64,000 bases of DNA from Fimbriimonas ginsengisoli (lineage in GTDB: Bacteria; Armatimonadota; Fimbriimonadia; Fimbriimonadales; Fimbriimonadaceae), in assembly GCA_016179045.1 (NCBI GenBank), contig JACOSL010000031.1, positions 21,220 to 85,219 of the forward strand. The letters are read 5' to 3'. The position numbers were made by a program, and so were the translations under genes. Shown here piece by piece: positions 37,009-45,266 of this stretch. The notes beneath the pieces were generated by a model. That model was given only the letters and a program-made list of their open reading frames with translations. It was not told the origin of the DNA and ran no database searches. Positions within the stretch are counted from its first letter, which is position 1. Every line of letters begins with the position of its first letter.

Positions 37009-39705
37009 TTACCGGCCGGGATCGATGCGGCGAGCGACGGCGCGCACCAGGGGGTGGCGATCGTCGCGCAGGGCCACCAGCGCCTGCCGAAATTCGATCG
37101 GGCAGCGCCCGTCCAGGGCAAGCAGTGCCTGGATCCGCACGCCGGGGCGGCTGTCGCCAAGCATCGGGCCAACCGTTACGAGCGCGGCGGGGGAGCCGAC
37201 CGCCGCGAGCAGGTCGATCCCTCGACGGGCAAAGGGCTCTTCCGGCCGCCGGGCCAGGTCTTGGCCGACGGGCAGGGCGACGTCGGGGAACTTGGCTAAG
37301 AGGACGAGCGCGGCGCGTCTTACCGGCATCGACGTGGCGCCGAGCAGCGCTTGCGCGGTCGTGGCGGCATGGCTATCTCCGATCTCGCTCAGCGAGGACA
37401 GAGCGGCAAGCGCGGTCGCCTCGTTGCTCGACCCGGAAAGCGCAAGGAGGCTATCGACCGCCTGTCGCGACCGGGTCGGCCCCGCCGCCCGCGCCGCGAT
37501 CTGCTCGAGTTCCGGTCGCTTCAGCGCCTCAGCCACCGCAGCCCCGCATGCGGCGAGCCGCGCATCGGCGGCGATGCGAAGCGCGTTCCGCGCCTCATCG
37601 ACGTCCTTCGAGGCAATCCGGTCGGCCACGAGGCGGCCACCCTCGTCGCTAAGCGCCGATGCGACGGCGACGAACGCGCGGAGCGAGAGACGATCGGCGG
37701 CGCGAAGCTCATGATCGAGCATCCAAGCAAGCGCCGGCTTGCCGATACCGATGAGCTGCGCTACGGCTTCGGCCACGTTTCGCGCCTCCGTCCCCACGCC
37801 CCACCTGGTCGCTCGTTCGTATAGCCCAAGCATTGCCTCATCGCCCGGCATCGAAAGCGAGCCGACCGCCGGCTTCAAGCGGGCCGGGGAGGCGGGCGGA
37901 TCCAGGCGCTGCTCACTGGCGAGCGCGATCCCCCAATCTGGTCGGACGGCGGCCTCGCCATCGGCGAGGCCCTCGGCGTAGCGAGCGCCTCCGAGGAGGT
38001 CGACGAACAATCCCAGCGAGCCCGAGCCGCGAGCTGCGTTTCCGACCCCAGGGGGGCCAAACGCCCGGTTATCCGGTCCCTTCGCCACGCAGATTCCGAG
38101 GCCGTTGGCGTTGCCGATGCCGGGCCGGCTGTCGCGGCCCGCCCAGATCGAGCCCGCGCCCCGCTCGAGCAGGAATCCAACACCGTAGTCGTGGCCGATG
38201 CCGTGGGCAGCGCCGTATTTGACCACGAACGCGTCGTCGCCTCCGAGCGCGAAGAGGTACGCGCCCGTCATGTGCATCGCGCTTGCCTGGGCGTAGTGGT
38301 AGGCGGTGAAGGTGTTGTTCGCGCCCGCGACGTAGCACGAGCCCAGCGAACCCCAGTAGCTTGCGCCCTGGCAGTAGGTGCCGCCCCAAAACGTGTTGCG
38401 GCCGCCGAACGCGGTCAGCAGGCCCACGCCGCCGGAGAGGCCGCCCGTGTCCTCTCGATAGCCGCTCGCGAATCCTTGCCCGTACGACCTCGGCACGTCG
38501 GCAAACAAGGGCTGGTCTGGGAACGGGCCGCCGCACCGATAGGCGCTGCCATCGCCGTTGTCCACCAGCCAGCCCAAGCCCTGCGTTCGCGCTGCGCCTT
38601 GGCCGAATAGGCCTGCTGAAAAGCGGGTGGGTCCGCCGTCGCAGCTGAGTAAGCCGATCCCGAACTGGCCGAAGCCCTGGCAGAGGGCGAGAGCGTCGAA
38701 GTCGGATGGCCCGGTTGCCCGGTGTAGCGCGCCAACGCCGGCGAGGCCGGCGCCAAAGCACAGCGACCGGCCCCTGAGCGTGCATTTGGGGCCCTCTAGG
38801 TAGGCCAGCCCCACGCCCAACACGCCGACGCCGACGCTGAGATCGGGCACGTCGAACGTGCTGTCGCCCAGGTCGATCAAGACAGAGCAGTAGCCCACGC
38901 CCGCACCAAAGCGCCCCGCGTAACGATTCGTTCCGCCAAGGTCGATGCAGAGCATCGAATCGGTGGATGTGTGGAGGTCTCCTCTTACTCCGCCGATCTC
39001 CACCGTGACTCCGTTCCACTTGCTCCGCCAGATCCCGCGGAAGCTGGAACTCTTGGCGGCCCCCTTGATCGATGGCAGCTCGCGCTCAACCGCCTCCGCG
39101 AGCCCGGCAGCGGCGCGGCGGATGCGCGCCAAGTCGGCGCGACCGAGAAGGGCCAGGATCGTTGCTCGTTCCGCCTGAGGCTTGCTGACGAACCCGAAGC
39201 GAACCTTGGGCTCCTCGACCGCCCATTGGGGCAGGCTTTCGATCAAGACTCTTCGCTCCGCCTCGCTCAGCCCTTTGAGCGCTTCGCGGACCTCGCCGTT
39301 CGCCCAGGCGATGGCGTGAACAAGGAGCGCGACCGAGGCGTTCAATTCGCCAGGTAGGCCACTGGACAAGGCCGATGTCGGGTTCGGCGGGGATTTCATG
39401 TGCACCATGTCACCGAAGACCTCGCGATTGGCAATTTGGAGCAGGCCCGAGAGGCTCCGGCCCTTTGCTGAAGCATGAAGCCCCAGAAGTTCGTCCGCGG
39501 CCTCCAATGGGCGGGCGACCCCAAGTTCGATGAGCGGCAGGCGGTAAGGGTCGGCGAACTGGATGCGCTGCCACTCGAGGTCTTTGGGAGTGAGGTTGCC
39601 GACGTATAGCGCGTCCTCGATTCCTTTTCGCTCTTGGGCGGTGAGCTGGGCGTCGGCGTGGGTTACGCAGAGAGAGGCAAGAGCGACGCAAGCGAGGATG
39701 CGCAT
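37009..39705 (-). CDS. Exported protein with beta-solenoid-like and HEAT-repeat regions
   Basis: Protein of 898 residues. Signal peptide ILACVALASLCVTHADAQ. Residues about 20-240 are helical. Residues about 240-560 contain repeating Gly-rich strands with Asp/Asn-Arg/Tyr corners (for example DLGGTNRYAGRFGAGVGYC, GGDDAFVVKYGAAHGIGHDY), which suggests a right-handed parallel beta structure with about 25-residue coils. Residues about 630-898 are HEAT-like helical repeats (ATALAALSSLSEIGD, RRAALVLLAKFPDVALPVG, PGVRIQALLALDG). I know no named family. It is downstream of the phosphoglycerate-mutase-like gene. A secreted or periplasmic scaffold is the most that can be said. Confidence 0.7.
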   Translation of the reverse strand: MRILACVALASLCVTHADAQLTAQERKGIEDALYVGNLTPKDLEWQRIQFADPYRLPLIELGVARPLEAADELLGLHASAKGRSLSGLLQIANREVFGDMVHMKSPPNPTSALSSGLPGELNASVALLVHAIAWANGEVREALKGLSEAERRVLIESLPQWAVEEPKVRFGFVSKPQAERATILALLGRADLARIRRAAAGLAEAVERELPSIKGAAKSSSFRGIWRSKWNGVTVEIGGVRGDLHTSTDSMLCIDLGGTNRYAGRFGAGVGYCSVLIDLGDSTFDVPDLSVGVGVLGVGLAYLEGPKCTLRGRSLCFGAGLAGVGALHRATGPSDFDALALCQGFGQFGIGLLSCDGGPTRFSAGLFGQGAARTQGLGWLVDNGDGSAYRCGGPFPDQPLFADVPRSYGQGFASGYREDTGGLSGGVGLLTAFGGRNTFWGGTYCQGASYWGSLGSCYVAGANNTFTAYHYAQASAMHMTGAYLFALGGDDAFVVKYGAAHGIGHDYGVGFLLERGAGSIWAGRDSRPGIGNANGLGICVAKGPDNRAFGPPGVGNAARGSGSLGLFVDLLGGARYAEGLADGEAAVRPDWGIALASEQRLDPPASPARLKPAVGSLSMPGDEAMLGLYERATRWGVGTEARNVAEAVAQLIGIGKPALAWMLDHELRAADRLSLRAFVAVASALSDEGGRLVADRIASKDVDEARNALRIAADARLAACGAAVAEALKRPELEQIAARAAGPTRSRQAVDSLLALSGSSNEATALAALSSLSEIGDSHAATTAQALLGATSMPVRRAALVLLAKFPDVALPVGQDLARRPEEPFARRGIDLLAAVGSPAALVTVGPMLGDSRPGVRIQALLALDGRCPIEFRQALVALRDDRHPLVRAVARRIDPGR

Positions 39706-39719
39706 GGCGTTGGCTCAGT

Positions 39720-40829
39720 TTAGCCTTCGGGCCCCGCCAGCCCGCGTTCGATGAGGGTCCGCGCATCGTTTGTAGATAGAGACCGATCATCCAAGGCCCG
39801 CTCGTCAAAGGGCGCGCTGCCCGAGCCCGGGCGCCCGCTCTCAGCGGTGCAGGCGAGGCCGGCCTCCAAGCCCGGTGCGATGAGGGTGAGCCGGGTTGGT
39901 GTCGTCGGCAGTGAATCCATCAAAGGCTGGATGAGGTCGCGATTCAGTTCATGCACGAACCAATCTAGTTCCTCGGTTTGGCCTGCGGCCCGCAGTGCGC
40001 CAGGGACGTCGATCACCTGGATGCAGGCCTGGGCCAGGAGGGCGCGCTCGGACAGGACCGCGAGTTTTAGATTCAGGCCGCGTCCAAGGTCGGAGCGATC
40101 GCCATGCCGGTAGCCGACGAGGCGCGAGAGCCCCGCCAGCCGGAGCGAGGCGCTTTCGACCTGGACGACCTCGCCTCGCCTGAGCGCAAGATTAGGCACG
40201 GGCAGGCGGACGCCGTGACCCCAAGGCCAAAGCAGATTGACGGAAGCAAGGCCCTCCTCCTCTCGAAGCAGGTTGAACGCCTGCTCGGAGAGCAAGTTGA
40301 TCGAGTCGTCGATGAACCGGCGCAGGACGCGGTCGCCGTCGCCCTCAGGCATCACCGTCGATATGGGCTTGCCAACCGCCTCGGTCGGACCGCGCGTAAC
40401 CATATCGACAAGCGACTCCCATACCAAGCCGTGGTCTTCCGCGTCGCCCGCGACGAAGGTGAGGCTCGACGTGTTCAGGCGCTTTGCCGTCTTGACCACT
40501 TGCCGCGCCTCCGTTTCGGTGAGGCTTGCGCCGAGGGCCATCACCCTGCCGTCGACCAAGGCAAGGGGCGAAACGTGGAAATGAGTAGACCTTGCAGGAG
40601 GATCGGCCCCGAGCGCGGCCACCGTGAGCGGCCCTTGCCTAAGCTGGCCCTCCGAGGGCGGCAAGCCCAGCCACAACGCCTCCGGCGCCTCGAGAAGGGG
40701 AATCGGCGATACCTTGCAGAGCGCGCCGATCTCGGCCATTCGCTCGAAAGCGGGCAAGCGGTGCCGCAAAACCGACTCACTATCCGGCCCGCCGACCAGG
40801 CCAGGGACGACGAGCACGATCCGACGCAT
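39720..40829 (-). CDS. Degenerate apgM-type phosphoglycerate mutase homologue
   Basis: About 369 residues from the ATG at 40829; the reading frame extends upstream into purF but that part is not a domain. The order of elements resembles archaeal-type cofactor-independent phosphoglycerate mutase (alkaline phosphatase superfamily): IVLVVPGLVGG at the N-terminus, PLTVAALGADPPARSTHFHV, and the C-terminal segment DVPGALRAAGQTEELDWFVHELNRDLIQPLM. The metal-binding residues expected in this family (a DG near residue 10, a Ser/Asp near APEALWLGL, a late DH) appear to be replaced, so catalysis is doubtful. It begins 9 nt after the purF stop. Homology is by pattern only. Confidence 0.5.
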   Translation of the reverse strand: MRRIVLVVPGLVGGPDSESVLRHRLPAFERMAEIGALCKVSPIPLLEAPEALWLGLPPSEGQLRQGPLTVAALGADPPARSTHFHVSPLALVDGRVMALGASLTETEARQVVKTAKRLNTSSLTFVAGDAEDHGLVWESLVDMVTRGPTEAVGKPISTVMPEGDGDRVLRRFIDDSINLLSEQAFNLLREEEGLASVNLLWPWGHGVRLPVPNLALRRGEVVQVESASLRLAGLSRLVGYRHGDRSDLGRGLNLKLAVLSERALLAQACIQVIDVPGALRAAGQTEELDWFVHELNRDLIQPLMDSLPTTPTRLTLIAPGLEAGLACTAESGRPGSGSAPFDERALDDRSLSTNDARTLIERGLAGPEG

Positions 40830-40837
40830 CGCCGCGC

Positions 40838-42316
40838 TTATTCGACCGGCTCGAGCAGCCGGGGCTGGCCGTGGGTCACCGCCGCCATCTGCCCCATGCC
40901 GGGCGGCTCGTCGAAGGCATGCTTGCTCATGTCGGGCGGAATCGCGAGCGGGTAGTCGCCGTTGAAGCATGCCAGGCAAAAATCATTCTTCGATTGCCCC
41001 GCCGCGGCCACCGCCCCCTCGATGCTGAGGAACCCTAGCGAAGTTGCGCCCACGTGGTTGCTCAGCTCATCGAGGCTCATGACGGCGGCGGCGAGCTCGC
41101 CCTTGCTTGCCATGTCGATGCCGTAAAAGCAAGGGAAGCGGATCGGCGGCGCGGTGATGCGGACGTGCACCTCTTTCGCGCCCGCCTCGAACAGCAGCCC
41201 GACTATCTTCTTGGTGGTCGTGCCACGTACGATCGAGTCGTCGACCAGGACCAGCCGCTGGCCGCGGATGTGCTCTTCGAGGGGGGTGAGCTTCATCTTC
41301 ACGCCCAGCTCGCGCAGGCGCTGGTCCGGGGAAATGAACGTTCGGTGAATGTAGCGGCTCTTGATCATCCCCTCGCGGTAGGGAAGGCCGCTCACCTCGC
41401 TGAACCCGAGCGCGGCGGGGATGCCGCTGTCGGGCACGGGCACCACGATGTCGGCATCGGCGGGGTGCTCGCGAGCGAGCTGCTGGCCCATCCGCTCGCG
41501 AACCGCGTACAGCAACTCGCCGTACATCCGGCTGTCGGGCCGCGCGAAGTAGATGAATTCGAACAGGCACATGGCGCGTCGTGGCGCCTCGGCGCCTTGC
41601 ACCAGCCGCAGCCCCGAGGCATCGATAATCGCCATCTCGCCTGGCTTTAGCTCGTGGTCGGGCGTTGCCCCGACCGGACCAAATGCGCAAGATTCGCTCG
41701 CCATGAAATATCCGGTTTCGCCCATGCGGCCGACGGTGAGAGGGCGGATTCCGAGCGGATCGCGAAAGCCGATGACCGCTTTTGGAGTCAGCACCGTACA
41801 GCTATAAGCGCCCTTTGCACGTCGCATCACTTCTCGGACGGCGGCCTCCGGCCCATCTTGCAAATGCCGAACCAAGATCCGGGCGATCAGTTCGCTGTCG
41901 CTCGTGGTGTCGAGCTGCTCGCCTTCGTCTTGCAATTCCCCCCTGAGCTCGCGGGCGTTGATCAGGTTGCCGTTGTGGGCAACCGCGATTTCCCCCACCA
42001 GGCTCTGGCAGTACACCGGCTGGGCATTGCGCAGCACGCTCGCGCCCATCGTGCTGTAGCGGTTGTGTCCAACCGCGAGGTGGCCGGGCAGGGTGTTTAG
42101 GATCTGCTCGTTGAATACGTTGGCCACCAGACCCATGTCTTTGTGCATGCGCACGCAGGAACCGTCGCTGACCGCGATGCCGGTGGATTCTTGGCCCCGG
42201 TGTTGGAGCGCGAACAGTCCGAAAAAGGCTACGCGGGCCGCATCTTGTTCGGGGGCGTACACGCCGAGGATGCCGCACTCTTCCTTGGGGCGGTCTTCCT
42301 CATCCCGGAACGGCAT
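40838..42316 (-). CDS. purF: Amidophosphoribosyltransferase
   Basis: Protein of 492 residues catalysing the first step of purine synthesis (PRPP plus glutamine to phosphoribosylamine) in the cytoplasm. It has a 13-residue propeptide before the glutaminase nucleophile (EECGILGVY, Cys14), an Ntn amidotransferase domain (FALQHRGQESTGIAV) and a PRTase domain with the PRPP loop VLVDDSIVRGTTTKK. Cysteines in CLFEFIYFARPDS, IRFPCFYGID and FCLACFNGDYPLAIP match the four that bind the [4Fe-4S] cluster in the Bacillus-type enzyme. It heads a minus-strand run with the mutase-like and HEAT proteins, which have no evident purine role, and is divergent from glnA. Confidence 0.97.
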   Translation of the reverse strand: MPFRDEEDRPKEECGILGVYAPEQDAARVAFFGLFALQHRGQESTGIAVSDGSCVRMHKDMGLVANVFNEQILNTLPGHLAVGHNRYSTMGASVLRNAQPVYCQSLVGEIAVAHNGNLINARELRGELQDEGEQLDTTSDSELIARILVRHLQDGPEAAVREVMRRAKGAYSCTVLTPKAVIGFRDPLGIRPLTVGRMGETGYFMASESCAFGPVGATPDHELKPGEMAIIDASGLRLVQGAEAPRRAMCLFEFIYFARPDSRMYGELLYAVRERMGQQLAREHPADADIVVPVPDSGIPAALGFSEVSGLPYREGMIKSRYIHRTFISPDQRLRELGVKMKLTPLEEHIRGQRLVLVDDSIVRGTTTKKIVGLLFEAGAKEVHVRITAPPIRFPCFYGIDMASKGELAAAVMSLDELSNHVGATSLGFLSIEGAVAAAGQSKNDFCLACFNGDYPLAIPPDMSKHAFDEPPGMGQMAAVTHGQPRLLEPVE

Positions 42317-42596
42317 GGCATGAGTATATCTGGGCCAGGCGAGCCGCCCACGAGACGGGTCGCTCGCCCCGGTGCGTTTTCCGCCGTTGGCTCGTCAAAA
42401 GGGGTGATCGTTCGACCCCTATTCTGGGGGCCAGGCGATGCGCGATAATGACTCATCGCCTGCGGCGCGGCGGGCGGGGTGCGCGGGGGCGCGCGTTTCG
42501 GCAGAGGGGCCGAATGCGTAGGTTCAAAACAGTCTGAGTCCGAGTCCGGCGTTGGGCTTGGTCGGGCCAAGTCATTTGGGAAACCCGGGAGGGGGC
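42317..42596. other. Divergent purF/glnA intergenic region
   Basis: Some 280 bp between the two start codons. It contains AGGGGT...ACCCCT (a 6-bp stem near 42400) and a GATAAT at 42444-42449 without a matching -35. No frame looks coding. It may hold both promoters; neither is convincing by eye. I do not find a complete glutamine riboswitch. Confidence 0.4.
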
Positions 42597-44006
42597 ATGA
42601 AAGCAAAGGAAGCGGTCGCGTTCGTGAATGAAAACGACGCGAAGATCATCGACATCCGATTCACGGACCTGATGGGGACGTGGGAACACTTCAGCATCAT
42701 TCCGCGCGACTTCGACGAGGCCATGATCGAAGAGGGCCTTGCCTTCGACGGATCGAGCATCCGCGCCTTTCAGAGCATCGATCAGTCCGACATGATGCTC
42801 CTGCCTGATCCCGCCACCATGTTCATGGACCCGTTCACCGAGGTCCAGACCGCGGTCATCATCTGCGACGTCATCGACCCCCAATCGCGCCAGCGTTACT
42901 CCCGCGACCCGCGCCACGTCGCCTACAAAGCTGAGGAGTATCTGAAGAAGTCGGGCCTAGGCGACACGTGTTACTTCGGCCCCGAGGCGGAGTTCTTCGT
43001 GTTCGACCGGCTTCTCCACGAGAGCACACCCCAGAGCGCCTTCTACCGAATCGAATCGGACGAGGCCCATTGGGAATCGGGCCGCGAGCACAACCCGGGA
43101 TTCACTATCCGCCCGAAGGGTGGCTACTTCCCGGTGCCGCCCGTCGACAAGCTGCACGACCTGCGCAGCGAGATGGTGCTGAACATGGAGCAGATGGGAG
43201 TCCAGGTCGAGATGCACCACCACGAAGTGGGCACCGCCGGCCAGTGCGAGATCGATATGCGCTTCGACACCCTCACCGCGATGGCCGACAAGCTGATGAA
43301 ATACAAGTACGTGGTGAAGAACACTGCGTACCTGCACGGCATGATGGCCACCTTCATGCCCAAGCCCCTGTTTGGCGACAACGGCAGCGGCATGCACGTG
43401 CACATGTCGGTCTGGAAGGGCGGCAAGAACCTTATGTTCGACCCGAAGGGTTACGGGGGCATCTCGGATTTCGCCCGTTGGTACATCGGCGGCGTGTTGA
43501 GGCACGCCCCCGCGCTGCTTGCCTTCTGCGCCCCGACCACGAACTCGTACCGGCGGCTGGTGCCCGGCTACGAGGCGCCGATCAACCTGGTGTACAGCCA
43601 GCGCAACCGCTCTGCTTGCGTGCGCATCCCGATGCTCTCCAAGAGCGAGAAGGCCAAGCGGATCGAGTTTCGGGCGCCCGATCCGGCCGCGAACCCCTAC
43701 ATCGCCTTCGCGGCATGCCTGATGGCGGGGCTCGACGGCGTGCGGAACAAGATCGAGCCGCCCAAGCCGATCGACAAGGACCTCTACGAGCTTCCCGAGC
43801 GCGAGCGCAAGCGCATCCAGCAGACGCCCGGCTCGCTCCGCGCCACGCTCGCGGCGCTGCAGAAGGATAACAAGTTCTTGCTGGAAGGCGGAGTGTTCAC
43901 CCCCGACCTGATCGAGAAATACGTCGAATACAAACTCGAGGCGGAGTGCGACGCGGTGGATTTGCGTCCGCATCCCCACGAGTTCTATTTGTACGCCGAC
44001 GCCTAA
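42597..44006 (+). CDS. glnA: Glutamine synthetase, type I-beta
   Basis: Protein of 469 residues, exactly the length of E. coli GlnA. It condenses glutamate and ammonia with ATP to glutamine, as a cytoplasmic dodecamer. Motifs: LAFDGSSI, GPEAEFFVFD, the ATP-binding KPLFGDNGSGMHVHMS, and the NRSACVRIP block. Tyr397 in KDLYELP is at the adenylylation position, so regulation by a GlnE-type enzyme is possible; that partner is not in the window. The ATG at 42597 has GGGAGGGGG immediately upstream, and an earlier in-frame start at 42552 is not needed. It is divergent from purF, another glutamine-linked gene. Confidence 0.97.
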   Translation: MKAKEAVAFVNENDAKIIDIRFTDLMGTWEHFSIIPRDFDEAMIEEGLAFDGSSIRAFQSIDQSDMMLLPDPATMFMDPFTEVQTAVIICDVIDPQSRQRYSRDPRHVAYKAEEYLKKSGLGDTCYFGPEAEFFVFDRLLHESTPQSAFYRIESDEAHWESGREHNPGFTIRPKGGYFPVPPVDKLHDLRSEMVLNMEQMGVQVEMHHHEVGTAGQCEIDMRFDTLTAMADKLMKYKYVVKNTAYLHGMMATFMPKPLFGDNGSGMHVHMSVWKGGKNLMFDPKGYGGISDFARWYIGGVLRHAPALLAFCAPTTNSYRRLVPGYEAPINLVYSQRNRSACVRIPMLSKSEKAKRIEFRAPDPAANPYIAFAACLMAGLDGVRNKIEPPKPIDKDLYELPERERKRIQQTPGSLRATLAALQKDNKFLLEGGVFTPDLIEKYVEYKLEAECDAVDLRPHPHEFYLYADA

Positions 44007-44146
44007 CCGTCTGCCGTCGAGTAAGGTCTCTCGGACCAGGCAGAAATGCCAGGTCTGAGGGAGTGTCTATCGCTTCTTAGCCGACCCATTGAGAATTGGC
44101 CCTACAATGCAGTTGCTTGGGCGCGGGCAGGCGCCAGGAGGATTCC

Positions 44147-45049
44147 ATGATGTCGACAAAGCAGGCGGCCATCCTTGCGAGCTTGGCCGTGTTTGGAGGA
44201 GTATTGCTCTCGGGCAGCCGCGGCCACAGCTTTCCGCAGGGGGAAGACGAGTCTCGGGCCAATCAGAGGAGCCCCCTCGGGTGGGAACGCTGTTCGACTC
44301 GGACTCCGACGCCGGACGAGGTCACCCGAATCGAGGCGGCGACCGCTGGACGCTTTTGGCCGTCGCTTGCGACGGGCAGCGTTAGCGTGCCGGTTTGGTT
44401 CCACGTGATCACGAGCAGCGGAGGGGCGGGCGGGGTCTCAGCCAGCCGGCTAGCCGCCCAGCTCACCGTGCTCAACGATTCGTACGGGGGGGCCACCGGC
44501 GGCGCTCCGACCGCATTCACGTTCTCGCTCGCGGGATCGGATACCAGCGCCAACGACGCATGGTATGCGGCAACACCCGGCACCCAAGCCGAGAAGGACA
44601 TGAAAAACGCGCTCCGAGTGGGCGGCGCCGAAACTCTGAACATCTATACGAACAACATGGGCGGCGGTCTGCTCGGCTGGGCGACCTTCCCGTGGGACTA
44701 TTCCAAGCGCCCGTCGATGGACGGCATCGTGGTGCTGAACGAGTCGCTGCCGGGCGGCTCGGCCGTGCCCTACAACGAGGGCGACACCGCCACTCACGAG
44801 TCGGGCCATTGGTTCGGCCTGTACCACACTTTCCAGGGAGGCTGCAGCCAGAAGAACGACTACGTCGCGGACACGCCGGCGGAGAAATCCCCCGCGTTCG
44901 GCTGTCCTGTTGGCCGCGACACGTGTCCGAAGCGCGCCGGCCTCGACCCGATCACGAACTTCATGGACTACACGGACGACCCGTGCATGTATCAGTTCAC
45001 CCCTGACCAGGCGAGCCGCATGGCAACCATGTGGACCGCGTACCGATAG
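44147..45049 (+). CDS. Secreted M43 (pappalysin/cytophagalysin-like) zinc metalloprotease
   Basis: Protein of 300 residues. The start ATG at 44147 has AGGAGG at good spacing. A signal peptide ([17 protein letters not shown]) is followed by a prodomain-like stretch and the catalytic domain. The extended zinc motif [11 protein letters not shown] (His217, Glu218, His221, Gly224, His227) and the Met-turn NFMDYTDD (Met273) identify the M43 metzincins. Conserved cysteines (GGC, FGC, DTC, DPC) probably form disulfides outside the cell. The substrate is unknown. It lies between glnA and two large secreted SdrD-B-like proteins, so it may process surface proteins, but that is context only. Confidence 0.92.
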   Translation: MMSTKQAAILASLAVFGGVLLSGSRGHSFPQGEDESRANQRSPLGWERCSTRTPTPDEVTRIEAATAGRFWPSLATGSVSVPVWFHVITSSGGAGGVSASRLAAQLTVLNDSYGGATGGAPTAFTFSLAGSDTSANDAWYAATPGTQAEKDMKNALRVGGAETLNIYTNNMGGGLLGWATFPWDYSKRPSMDGIVVLNESLPGGSAVPYNEGDTATHESGHWFGLYHTFQGGCSQKNDYVADTPAEKSPAFGCPVGRDTCPKRAGLDPITNFMDYTDDPCMYQFTPDQASRMATMWTAYR

Positions 45050-45136
45050 ACGGATCGCCCCCGTAGCGAGGGCGCTGTGAGCGGATGGGCGGACCAGGTT
45101 AATGCCAGGTTTGCCCATCCTTTGTTTTAGGGCCAG

Positions 45137-45165
45137 TTGCACTATCGCAAAGGCTGTGATACAAT
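45137..45165 (+). promoter_or_regulatory. Promoter for the first SdrD-B-like gene
   Basis: TTGCAC (45137-45142), 17 bp, TACAAT (45160-45165): good matches and ideal spacing. It lies about 100 bp before the chosen start at 45267, giving a leader of about 95 nt. Confidence 0.7.
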
Positions 45166-45266
45166 CCAAGTGGACCTTAGGCCTTCACGCTTTTCGTTTG
45201 GGATTTTGTTTTGGGTTTTGCCAGGGAAGGGCAACGCGGGGGAGGGCGGGCCAATTGGTGAAAACT

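Noticed and set aside
42317..42596. Possible glutamine riboswitch before glnA (ATCGTTCG near 42407)
   Set aside because: The second conserved block expected downstream is missing.
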